From: Frateuria terrea
GTDB taxonomy: Bacteria > Pseudomonadota > Gammaproteobacteria > Xanthomonadales > Rhodanobacteraceae
DNA: 64,000 nt
Direction: 5' to 3'
NCBI RefSeq assembly: GCF_900115705.1
Contig: NZ_FOXL01000007.1
Span: 160,275 to 224,274 of the forward strand
The translations under genes were made by a program, and so were the position numbers. Position 1 is the first letter of the stretch; every line of letters begins with the position of its first letter. This document shows, in pieces, positions 53,920 through 64,000 of the stretch. The notes under the pieces are model-generated. The model made no database searches, was not told the DNA's origin, and saw only the letters and a program-made list of their open reading frames with translations.

Positions 53920-53996
53920 CCTGCCGCCGTAGCCGGCGCCTGACGGGCGCTCTGCCACATGATCCCGCTCCGGGACTTGTCAGGTACGCTCGCGCG

Positions 53997-55322
53997 ATGA
54001 ACGCGCCGAAGGACGACCACCCGGACGCAGCCGCCGCGACCTGCCGCGCGCAGGCGCTGGAAGCCTTGCGGCGCGGCGACGTCGCGCTTGCCGAGCGGGC
54101 GTTTTCGCGCCTGCTGGATATCCAGCCCGATGACGTCGACGCGCTCCAGTTCCTGGCCTCCTGCCAGCTCGGCCGGGGTGAAGCGGCGCGCGCGATCGAC
54201 TGGCTGCGCGCCGCACACCGCGCCCGCCCCAGGGACGCGGCGATCCTGCATCAGCTGGGCGCCGCACAGGTGCAGGCGGCAGATCTGCGCGGCGCCGAGG
54301 AAAGCCTGCGCCAAGGCCTGGAACTGGCACCCGGGATGTTCGTGGCACGCCTGCGACTGGGTGTGGTGTACGAGCAGCAAGGGCGCCGGCACGAAGCGAT
54401 GGTGGCCTATCTGGGCGCGATCCATGCCGCGCAGGCGCAGGGCCGCTGGCTCAGCGACGAAACCACCGCCCCGGGCGTGCGCGACGCGGTGAAACACGCC
54501 ACCCGGTATGTCGCCGCGGGTCGGCGCGAGCTGTTCAACGCGGTCATCGAGCCGCTGCGGCAGCGCTACGGGCGGGCCGAACTGGACCGCGTCGACCAGT
54601 GCCTGGCCATCTACCTGCAGGAGCAGCCCGCCTCCTTGCCCGATCCGAGGCAGCGTCCGCTGTTCCTTTATTTTCCCGGCGTGCCCAGCCAGCCGTTCTA
54701 CCCGCGTGAGCGTTTTGCGCTACACACGCAACTGGAGGCGGCGGTGCAGATGATCGGCGCAGAGCTGCGCGCCGTGCTGTCGGAGGCGGATCGGCTCGTT
54801 CCCTTCCTGGGTGCATCCACGGCCGAGGCGGAGGCGGCGCAACTGCTCGGTTCGACCGGCACCCAAGAGGGCGCGTGGGATGCGTTCTTCTTCTACCGGC
54901 ACGGCGTGCGCCACGACGCGAACAGCGCGCGCTGCCCGCACACCAGCGCACTGCTGGACGCCATGCCACTGGTCAGGGTGCGCGACCACGCGCCGGAAAC
55001 GCTGTTCTCGGTGCTGCGTCCGGGCACGCACATCCTGCCGCACCGCGGTGTCACCAACACGCGCCTGGTCACGCACCTTCCGCTCGTTGTGCCGCCGGAT
55101 TGCGCGCTGCGCGTCGGGGGCGAAACCCACGTGTGGGAAGAAGGCCGCTGCGTCACCTTCGACGACACCTTCGAACACGAGGCCTGGAACCACAGCGGGC
55201 AGACCCGCGTGGTGCTGATCATGGACAGCTGGAACCCCGACCTGACCGAGGTGGAACGGCTGGCGGTGACCGACCTGGTCGCGGCCATCGGCGACTTCAA
55301 CCGGTCGGTGCCGGGGCCCTAG
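53997..55322 (+). CDS. TPR plus aspartyl/asparaginyl beta-hydroxylase
   Basis: Protein of 441 residues: TPR repeats (about 15-155, e.g. ALRRGDVALAERAFSRLLDI and QLGAAQVQAADLRGAEESLR), then a hydroxylase domain (about 235-425) of the Asp/Asn beta-hydroxylase fold. Likely iron and 2-oxoglutarate residues lie in HRGVTNTRLVTHLPLV (His) and FDDTFEHEAWNHSGQTRVVL (His and Arg). It modifies aspartate or asparagine on proteins or peptides. It sits 200 bases before a TonB receptor followed by a TPR-sulfotransferase, a recurring arrangement in Xanthomonadales that hints at a shared function. Confidence 0.86.
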   Translation: MNAPKDDHPDAAAATCRAQALEALRRGDVALAERAFSRLLDIQPDDVDALQFLASCQLGRGEAARAIDWLRAAHRARPRDAAILHQLGAAQVQAADLRGAEESLRQGLELAPGMFVARLRLGVVYEQQGRRHEAMVAYLGAIHAAQAQGRWLSDETTAPGVRDAVKHATRYVAAGRRELFNAVIEPLRQRYGRAELDRVDQCLAIYLQEQPASLPDPRQRPLFLYFPGVPSQPFYPRERFALHTQLEAAVQMIGAELRAVLSEADRLVPFLGASTAEAEAAQLLGSTGTQEGAWDAFFFYRHGVRHDANSARCPHTSALLDAMPLVRVRDHAPETLFSVLRPGTHILPHRGVTNTRLVTHLPLVVPPDCALRVGGETHVWEEGRCVTFDDTFEHEAWNHSGQTRVVLIMDSWNPDLTEVERLAVTDLVAAIGDFNRSVPGP

Positions 55323-55524
55323 CCTCGCCGCAAGGGCCCCATCCGCCGGTGTCCGGATCGGCGGCAGATACCTTCCATGGCAGTCTCTGCGTGGGCCGCG
55401 GCAGCCCACCGGGGCACCCATGACCAAGCGCAGGGGCACTTGCTGGGCGAACAGTTCTTGCTGTCATACTCGGCGCGCTCGCAAGAGCGGGGGAAGCAGG
55501 GATCTACTTCACCGGGGAGTGCAC

Positions 55525-58416
<2,892 letters not shown>

Positions 58417-58460
58417 GGCCATAGACCGCAAGCAGACGTCGCAAGGCGTCGAAGCACCGG

Positions 58461-58488
58461 AGGGGTCGCGGATAGCTCCGCGGCCCCT
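58461..58488 (+). terminator. Hairpin after the TonB receptor
   Basis: AGGGGTCGCGG pairs with CCGCGGCCCCT (11 positions, one mismatch) around ATAGCT, 45 bases after the receptor stop. TCTTGC follows, which is a poor T-tract. Confidence 0.5.
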
Positions 58489-58525
58489 CTTGCATAATGC
58501 GTCGGCCGACCCGCGATCGAAACGC

Positions 58526-60376
58526 ATGCCCCATCCAGTCAGCGACCTCGCCAACGCCATCGCCGGCGCCTACAACGCCGGCGACATGGAGCGTGTCATC
58601 GCACTTGCGGCACAGGCGGGCAGCGAGGCTGACGAAGGCGTGCAACTGTTGCTTGGCGCAGCACAGCAGGCGACCGGCCGATACGACCAGGCCGCGACCA
58701 CGTTTCGCCAACTGGCGCAGCGACGGCCGGAGGTCTCGGCCTACTGGAACAACCTGGGTGTTGCCTGTCGGCTGAGTGGCGATGCCGACGCCGCCGCGCA
58801 GGCGCTGTCGAGGGCAAGGTCGCTGGCGCCGGACGATGCCGAAGTGTTCTACAACCAGGGCCTGCTCTACATCCAGCAGCGACGTTGGCCACTGGCGCGG
58901 GAGACTTTGCTCGGCGCAGTGGAACGGTCGCCGGGCTTCGTCGAGGCCCGTCTGCAGGCCGCGTACGCCTGCTACGTCTGCGGCGACAACGTCCAGCAGG
59001 AGGCCATGCTGGCCGGGGCGGCCGACTGGCCCGCCCAGCCCGCCGAGCAGGCGCTGGTCCTGGCAGCGATGTTGTCGACCCAGGGCGACCTGGACACGGC
59101 CATGCGCACGCTGGCGCGGGCGCAGTTGCCCGGCGGACCGGCGGACGAGCCGCTGCGGCTGCGCATCACTGCCCAGCGGGTCCTGCTGCATGAGCGCAAC
59201 AACCAACTCGACCAGGCGCAACGAGAGCTGCAACAGCTGCCGCTCGCCGGCCTCGACGCGCTGCCGCCAGAGGCAAGCCAGGCACGCGCGGATGGCTGGC
59301 GTGCGCACGCCGCGCTGGCGATGCGCGCTGGCGCCTGGGCCGAGGCTGCGGCGCTGTACCGGCGCGCGCTTGCGCTTGACGCGACCGACGAGGTCCGCGC
59401 CGGCGCCGGATTCGGCCTGGCCGCGGCGTGTGATCGGCAGGGGCATCGTTCGGAAGCATGGCAGGCCCTGCAGGCCGCGCACGCGGCGCAGCTCGAGATC
59501 GCGCGCGACGTGCTGCCGGAACTGCTGGCGCCCGACAGCCGGCCACTGCAGATGCCCGAGGTCGACCGCGACGCGCACGCCCGCTGGAAGCCGCTGCCCG
59601 CTCCCGCCAGCCGGCAGAGCCCGGTGTTCGTCGTCGGATTTCCGCGCTCGGGCACCACCTTGCTGGAGCAGATGCTCGATGCCCATCCGGATTTCCGCTC
59701 CATGGACGAGCGGGCGTTCATCCATGAACTGACCGGGCGCATGGAGCAGGCCGGCCAGCACTACCCCGCCGACCTGGCGAACCTGACCGCATCCGAGGCC
59801 GACCAGCTGCGCGCCGTCTACTTCCGCATGGTCGGGCGCGTGTTGCCGGATCTCGGAGCGCGCCGGCTGGTGGACAAGAATCCGCTCAACATGCTGTGCC
59901 TGCCGATGATCATGCGGCTGTTCCCGCAGGCGCGGATCATCCTGTGCCTGCGCCATCCCTGCGACGTGCTGCTCAGTTGCAGCATGCAGCCGTTCCGCTC
60001 GCCGGCCTTCATGGTGCTGTGTTCCTCGCTGCAGCGCCTGGCGCAGGGCTACGTGCAGGCCTTCGAGCAGTGGTATCGGCAGGTCGAGGTGTTCGGGCCG
60101 CGGGTGTTCGAGTGGCGCTACGAGACGGTCGTCGGCGACGTCGATGCTCACCTCCGGCGCCTGGGCGAATTTCTGGACATCGCCGACCCGTCACCCATGG
60201 CACGTTTCGCCGACCATGCACGGAACAAGCGCTTCATCAGCACGCCCAGCTATGCCCAGGTCACGCAGGGCATTCATCCCCGGGCAGTGAACCGCTGGCA
60301 CGGCTACCGCGACCGGTTCGAACCGGTGCTGCCCCTGCTGCAGCCGTTGATCGACCGCCTCGGCTACGCGATCTGA
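58526..60376 (+). CDS. TPR-containing sulfotransferase-family protein
   Basis: Protein of 616 residues. About 350 N-terminal residues are TPR-like helical repeats (e.g. GRYDQAATTFRQLAQRRPEV). The C-terminal domain (about 365-610) is a sulfotransferase: the PAPS-binding loop is VVGFPRSGTTLLEQMLDAHP (about 370-389) and a second contact is ILCLRHPCDVLLS. Together with the hydroxylase and receptor it suggests modification of a peptide or protein. ATG 58526 gives a tidy N-terminus; TTG 58490 is possible. Confidence 0.88.
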   Translation: MPHPVSDLANAIAGAYNAGDMERVIALAAQAGSEADEGVQLLLGAAQQATGRYDQAATTFRQLAQRRPEVSAYWNNLGVACRLSGDADAAAQALSRARSLAPDDAEVFYNQGLLYIQQRRWPLARETLLGAVERSPGFVEARLQAAYACYVCGDNVQQEAMLAGAADWPAQPAEQALVLAAMLSTQGDLDTAMRTLARAQLPGGPADEPLRLRITAQRVLLHERNNQLDQAQRELQQLPLAGLDALPPEASQARADGWRAHAALAMRAGAWAEAAALYRRALALDATDEVRAGAGFGLAAACDRQGHRSEAWQALQAAHAAQLEIARDVLPELLAPDSRPLQMPEVDRDAHARWKPLPAPASRQSPVFVVGFPRSGTTLLEQMLDAHPDFRSMDERAFIHELTGRMEQAGQHYPADLANLTASEADQLRAVYFRMVGRVLPDLGARRLVDKNPLNMLCLPMIMRLFPQARIILCLRHPCDVLLSCSMQPFRSPAFMVLCSSLQRLAQGYVQAFEQWYRQVEVFGPRVFEWRYETVVGDVDAHLRRLGEFLDIADPSPMARFADHARNKRFISTPSYAQVTQGIHPRAVNRWHGYRDRFEPVLPLLQPLIDRLGYAI

Positions 60377-60475
60377 GTGGTGTGCGGCCGGTCGGCAGCG
60401 GCGTGACTTCTGGCCTAGTCGCGACGACCACGCACGCGGCATGCTGCCCGATCGAACCCCAAGGAGCCCTCCCCC

Positions 60476-62218
60476 ATGCAACCACGCCTGCCCTTGCTGG
60501 CGCTAGGCATCGCGCTCGGCCTCGCCGCCAGCGCGCATGCCGCCGAACCCGCCGCCGTCGCGCAGCCCAAGCTGACCGCGCAGACGCTCGATTCGGGCGG
60601 CGTCATGCCGGCCGAGCAGGCGCGCCTGAATTTCGACCACGCCGAATTGCACTTCACCATCGATCCGGCCAGGCGCCATCTCGACGGCGAGGCGACGCTG
60701 CGCTTCACCGCGCGCGAGCCGACCGACGTGCTGCTGCTGGATCTGGACCGCAACCTCCCCATCAAGCGCGTGGCCGTGGACGGCAAGCCGCTGGCCACGA
60801 CTGCCTGGAGCAATCCGGATGGCCGGCTGCGCATCCAGCTGCCGCATGCCCTGGCCAAGGGCGGCAGCGTCAGCACCACCATCGTCTATGGCGGCCAGCC
60901 GCACGTGGCCAAGAAGGCGCCCTGGGATGGCGGCTTCGTATGGAGCCACACCGCCGATGGCCAGCCGTGGATCGCCAGCGCGGTCGAGGGCGAGGGCTGC
61001 GACCTGTTCTGGCCCTGCATCGACCAGCCCACCGGCGAGCCCGACCTGGTCGACACCTGGGTGACCGTGCCCAAGGCGCTGGCGGCGCCGGGCAACGGCG
61101 TACTGGTCGGCATCAAGGACAACGGCGCCACGCGCACCTGGCACTGGCGCATCAAGCAGCCGGACACCTACGCGATCACGATCAACGTCGGTCCGTTCGA
61201 GGAGCTCAAGGGCGACTACAAGAGCCGCTACGGCAACACCATCCCGATGCAGCTGTGGTACCTGCGCGGCCACGAGGCCGGTGCCAGGGCGCTGTTCGCC
61301 GAGTTCCCGCGCATGCTCGACTTCTTCGAGCAGGAGATCGGCCCCTACCCGTTCGGCGACGAGAAGATGGGCGTGGTCGAGACGCCGCACCTGGGCATGG
61401 AACACCAGACCATCAACGCCTACGGCAATGGCTACCCGAAGAGCGAGTTCGGCTTCGACTGGCTGCTACAGCACGAGTTCGCGCACGAGTGGTTTGGCAA
61501 CCAGGTGACCAACCGCAACTGGGACGACATGTGGCTGCACGAGGGCTTCGGCACCTACATGCAGCCGCTGTACGGCCAGTATCTGCACGGCGACATGCCC
61601 TACTTCGCCATGCTGCACACCGAGCGGATGGCGCTTTCGAACAAGAAGCCGATCGTGTCGGGCCAGCCGAAAACCGAGGAGCAGGTCTACGATGGTAAGA
61701 CCGGCCCGGGCCTGGACATCTACTACAAGGGCTCGCTGGTGCTGCACACGCTGCGTGGGCTGATCGGCGACGACGCCTTCTTCGAGAGCGTGCGCCGGCT
61801 GGTCTACGGCCGGCCGGACCCCAAGCCGGGCAACTTCAAGCCGCGCTACGCCACCACCGGGGACTTCATCGACATCGTCGACCAGGTCACCGGCAAGGAC
61901 CTGAAGTGGTTCTTCGACGTCTATCTGTATGACGCCGCGCTGCCGAAGCTGGAGACGACGCGCCACGGCGACATGCTGCAGTTCCATTGGGTAACGGGGC
62001 ATGGCGAGCCGTTCCCGATGCCGCTGGACGTGCAGGTCGGCCACACCGTGCACACGCTGCCGATGACCGGCGGCGCAGGCGAGCTCAGCGTTCCGGAGGG
62101 CAGCCTGATGATCGTCGACCCGCGCTCGAAGGTGCTGCGCGAGATGCCGCACGTGGAGGCGTTCCAGGCGTGGAAGAAGGCGCAGGCGGCGCAGAAGAAG
62201 GACGGCAAGAAGGACTGA
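60476..62218 (+). CDS. M1-family aminopeptidase (exported)
   Basis: Zinc metallo-aminopeptidase of 580 residues with a signal peptide (about 1-22, ending AHA). The zinc site is HEFAHEWFGN (His333, Glu334, His337) with Glu356 in WLHEGFG, 19 residues later, as in the family. The exopeptidase motif is LGMEHQTINAYG in place of GAMEN. The N-terminal beta domain is present; the C-terminal helical domain is short, so it is a compact leukotriene-A4-hydrolase-like form. AAGGAG precedes the ATG. It follows the sulfotransferase by 100 bases. Confidence 0.92.
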   Translation: MQPRLPLLALGIALGLAASAHAAEPAAVAQPKLTAQTLDSGGVMPAEQARLNFDHAELHFTIDPARRHLDGEATLRFTAREPTDVLLLDLDRNLPIKRVAVDGKPLATTAWSNPDGRLRIQLPHALAKGGSVSTTIVYGGQPHVAKKAPWDGGFVWSHTADGQPWIASAVEGEGCDLFWPCIDQPTGEPDLVDTWVTVPKALAAPGNGVLVGIKDNGATRTWHWRIKQPDTYAITINVGPFEELKGDYKSRYGNTIPMQLWYLRGHEAGARALFAEFPRMLDFFEQEIGPYPFGDEKMGVVETPHLGMEHQTINAYGNGYPKSEFGFDWLLQHEFAHEWFGNQVTNRNWDDMWLHEGFGTYMQPLYGQYLHGDMPYFAMLHTERMALSNKKPIVSGQPKTEEQVYDGKTGPGLDIYYKGSLVLHTLRGLIGDDAFFESVRRLVYGRPDPKPGNFKPRYATTGDFIDIVDQVTGKDLKWFFDVYLYDAALPKLETTRHGDMLQFHWVTGHGEPFPMPLDVQVGHTVHTLPMTGGAGELSVPEGSLMIVDPRSKVLREMPHVEAFQAWKKAQAAQKKDGKKD

Positions 62219-62228
62219 GCGGTGCGCG

Positions 62229-62259
62229 GGCGCGGCGGCGTTTCTGTTGCCGCCGCGCC
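62229..62259 (+). terminator. Hairpin after M1 aminopeptidase
   Basis: GGCGCGGCGGC and its complement GCCGCCGCGCC (11 bp, 9-nt loop) 11 bases after the stop. No T-tract follows, so Rho or convergent-gene effects may be involved. Confidence 0.55.
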
Positions 62260-62312
62260 AAGGGCATGTGCGGCCGCCGGGTCTTCGCTGCGGCGGAGAT
62301 CAGGCCGCGGCG

Positions 62313-63404
62313 TCAGGGCCTCGCGTACCAGGCCTCCAGCACGTCGTCGGCAAAGGCCGAAAGCGTGTCTTCGTCCAGGTTGGCGTTGTTGAGCACGACC
62401 AGCGAACGGTCGTCTCCCACGGCATGGACCAGCAGCGCCTTGAAGCCGCCCATGGAACCGATTTCCCAGGCCAGGGTGACGCGCCCGCCTCCCAGTTCCC
62501 GCTGCATCACCCGCCCCCCGATCGCATAGTGTTCGGCCGTGTCGTGCACGGTCATCAGCGCGCGCATGCTGTCGCGGGACAGCCACGGCGTCTCGTAGAC
62601 GACATGCGCCAGCCGCGCAAGATCGCCTGCCGTGCTGTAGATGGTGCCGGTGGGGACCAGGTAGCCGGGTATCACGTGGACCTCGACCGCCGCGTCCGGC
62701 TCGGGCGACGCGTACGCCACCGCGTGATGGTGCGTGTGGCGAAAATCGCCATGGGTGACCCCACTGTCCTTCAACCCGGCGGGCCCGAACACTGATGTCT
62801 GCAGCAGCCGCTCCAGCGGCATGCCCGAGGCCCTTTCGAGCACCGCCTGTGCCAGTAGCCAGTTGGTATGGGCGTAGTCGAAGCGGGTCCCGGGGGCGAA
62901 GACCAGCGGCCCCTGGGCGTAACGGCGCACGGCCTCAGCCGCGGACAAGCGCTGCGCCGCCACGTCCGGGCGGTTGATGTATCGGGTGGACAGGCGGTCC
63001 TGGATGCCGCTCATGTTCGAGAGCACCTGGATCAGGTTCACGCGATCGCCAACGCTGGCCGGGTAGCCCGGCAGGTCATGGCTCAACGGTGCCGACAGGT
63101 CCAGGCGACCCCGGTCGGCCAGCTTCAGTGCGGCCAGCGTGGTGAACCATTTCGACACCGACCCTACCTGGAAACGGGTCTCGGCTGTCACAGGCCGCTT
63201 GTCTGCGCGGTCGGCAAGACCGTACGCATGCTCGAACACGGGATGCCCGTGGTCGACGAGCAGGATGTCGCCGCTGAAGGCGTGCGCGCTGACGAATCTG
63301 TCGATGGTGCCGGCCAGGCCTTTCGGGACCGGGCGGGACACGGCGGACGCCTGCAGCGCCAGCAAGGCGAGCAGGGCGGCGGCAATCCGACTCAGAAGGC
63401 GCAT
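62313..63404 (-). CDS. Serine hydrolase of the class C beta-lactamase fold
   Basis: Exported hydrolase of 363 residues with a signal peptide (MRLLSRIAAALLALLALQAS). The SxxK motif is SVSK (Ser82, Lys85) in RFQVGSVSKWF; the second motif is FDYAHTNW, with Tyr in the YxN position (here YAH). Such proteins are esterases, DD-peptidases or D-aminopeptidases rather than true beta-lactamases. ATG 63404 has GGAAACGG upstream, a better site than ATG 63416. Convergent with the aminopeptidase gene. Confidence 0.88.
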   Translation of the reverse strand: MRLLSRIAAALLALLALQASAVSRPVPKGLAGTIDRFVSAHAFSGDILLVDHGHPVFEHAYGLADRADKRPVTAETRFQVGSVSKWFTTLAALKLADRGRLDLSAPLSHDLPGYPASVGDRVNLIQVLSNMSGIQDRLSTRYINRPDVAAQRLSAAEAVRRYAQGPLVFAPGTRFDYAHTNWLLAQAVLERASGMPLERLLQTSVFGPAGLKDSGVTHGDFRHTHHHAVAYASPEPDAAVEVHVIPGYLVPTGTIYSTAGDLARLAHVVYETPWLSRDSMRALMTVHDTAEHYAIGGRVMQRELGGGRVTLAWEIGSMGGFKALLVHAVGDDRSLVVLNNANLDEDTLSAFADDVLEAWYARP

Positions 63405-63650
63405 GGCCGTTTCCATGGGGAGGAGCTGGGATTCTAGGCCCGGAGGACACCGAGGCGCCTGGGGCGGGGCATCGATGGAGGCGGCGCAGGCGAGGCCGCG
63501 CGTGCCTGGCCGCTGCCGCGCGACGCAAGCGGCAGCTACAGGTTCGCCACGGTACGACTCCGTTCTTCACAGGGATCTGCGGGCCCGGCCCCCGATCCCA
63601 CGCATTCTGCGGAGCGCTCCCGACGAGCGCGCCCCCGCGGCGCGGAGGCC
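63405..63650. other. Gap before insertion sequence
   Basis: About 250 bases upstream of the serine hydrolase with no recognised gene. It contains GC-rich, codon-like sequence but no plausible protein, and should hold the hydrolase promoter. Confidence 0.35.
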
Positions 63651-64000
63651 AAAAAAAAGGTTCTTCGCAGGTTTCCGTGGAGCGTTTTCCCTAGCATCGA
63701 TAACTTAGACCTTTCGAGAGAGGTCTAAGGGACGTTCCATGCTGGATCGGAAGACGATCGAGGCGCTGGGTGGCTGGAAGGGATACCGGGTGGAGCGGGT
63801 CGTGTGGCCGGAGGGCGAGAGCCGCACGGTGATGATCCACCTGAAGCCGTCCGCCAAAACGATGCATTGCGCGCATTGCGGCAACCGATGCCGGCAGGTC
63901 CATGAGACGACCGTTCGCCGGGTGCGTGACCTTCCGCTGTTTGCGCTTCGGGTCGTGCTCGTGGTGCCGCGCCGACGGGTATGGTGCGATCGCTGCGGCG
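63651..64000 (+). mobile_element. ISL3-family insertion sequence, left end (truncated by window)
   Basis: Left terminal repeat GGTTCTTCGCAGGTTTCCGT starts at 63659, the form seen in ISL3-family elements. The eight A just before it (63651-63658) could be the 8-base target duplication typical of the family. A perfect 9-bp hairpin (CTTAGACCT at 63704-63712, AGGTCTAAG at 63721-63729) precedes the transposase start. The right end is outside the window. Confidence 0.8.
63739..64000 (+). CDS. ISL3-family transposase, N-terminal part
   Basis: Partial gene (87 codons, cut by the window). It starts MLDRKTIEALGGWKGYRVER, with the zinc-finger pairs CAHCGNRC (around residue 44) and WCDRCG at the end, matching the N-terminal zinc ribbon of ISL3 transposases. 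The DDE catalytic domain lies beyond the window. A hairpin upstream may affect its translation. Confidence 0.85.
   Translation, partial: MLDRKTIEALGGWKGYRVERVVWPEGESRTVMIHLKPSAKTMHCAHCGNRCRQVHETTVRRVRDLPLFALRVVLVVPRRRVWCDRCG

Noticed and set aside
62313..63404. True class C beta-lactamase
   Set aside because: SxxK is present, but the second motif is YAH rather than the usual YxN of AmpC, and lengths and neighbours fit general serine hydrolases.

Overview
The window is GC-rich, densely coded DNA from a gammaproteobacterium of the Xanthomonadales, most like Rhodanobacteraceae (Rhodanobacter, Dyella, Luteibacter). The clues are three large TonB-dependent receptors, one with an STN domain and one Oar-like, a split B12-dependent ribonucleotide reductase next to a Lys/Ala-rich histone H1-like gene, CopAB copper resistance, and intergenic palindromes of a kind I associate with this order. 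The genus is inferred. I saw no rRNA, tRNA or CRISPR array.

Layout. 0-3.7 kb: copper module (copA, copB, a cytochrome c with a His-rich tail). 4.2-11.2 kb: PLP decarboxylase, XRE regulator, Oar-like receptor and a DipZ-like thioredoxin protein. 11.3-19.3 kb: MocR regulator, exported hydrolase, small exported proteins, a decayed peptidase E gene, a cyclotransferase, a DUF2946-type protein and an outer-membrane protein with a Cys-rich N-terminus.

19.5-28.3 kb is the most interesting part: a complete lasso peptide locus. It has a GntR regulator, a 46-residue precursor too short for routine gene calling, a fused RRE/leader-peptidase B protein and an asparagine-synthetase-like cyclase C on the plus strand. 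On the minus strand are an STN-type TonB receptor and a lasso isopeptidase, and a small XRE regulator is divergent from the receptor. The core peptide allows only a Gly1-Glu7 ring, the rare seven-residue xanthomonin type. The receptor/XRE divergent promoter carries four GTAGA motifs spaced exactly 15 nt apart.

28.4-40 kb: mostly single-gene housekeeping and accessory functions (FMN reductase, DsrE-like, GNAT, EAL phosphodiesterase, ICMT-like methyltransferase, a tandem pair of secreted paralogues, reductases, a spermidine synthase-like protein, an acyltransferase). 37.9-43.5 kb is rich in repeats: two palindrome families, a partial gene duplication, a 62-bp tandem repeat, a frameshifted YdeI-like gene, two small unknown genes and a BRCT protein. 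At its edge a TIR-domain gene remnant ends inside one of the palindromes, next to an intact TIR-domain gene.

44.4-48.6 kb: class II ribonucleotide reductase split into two genes flanking the H1-like gene, with two candidate NrdR boxes upstream. 48.6-63.4 kb: a DegQ-type protease, a PstS-like/LysM fusion, a HAD phosphatase, M17 and M1 aminopeptidases, a receptor flanked by an aspartyl beta-hydroxylase and a TPR-sulfotransferase, and a serine hydrolase. The window ends inside an ISL3-family insertion sequence.
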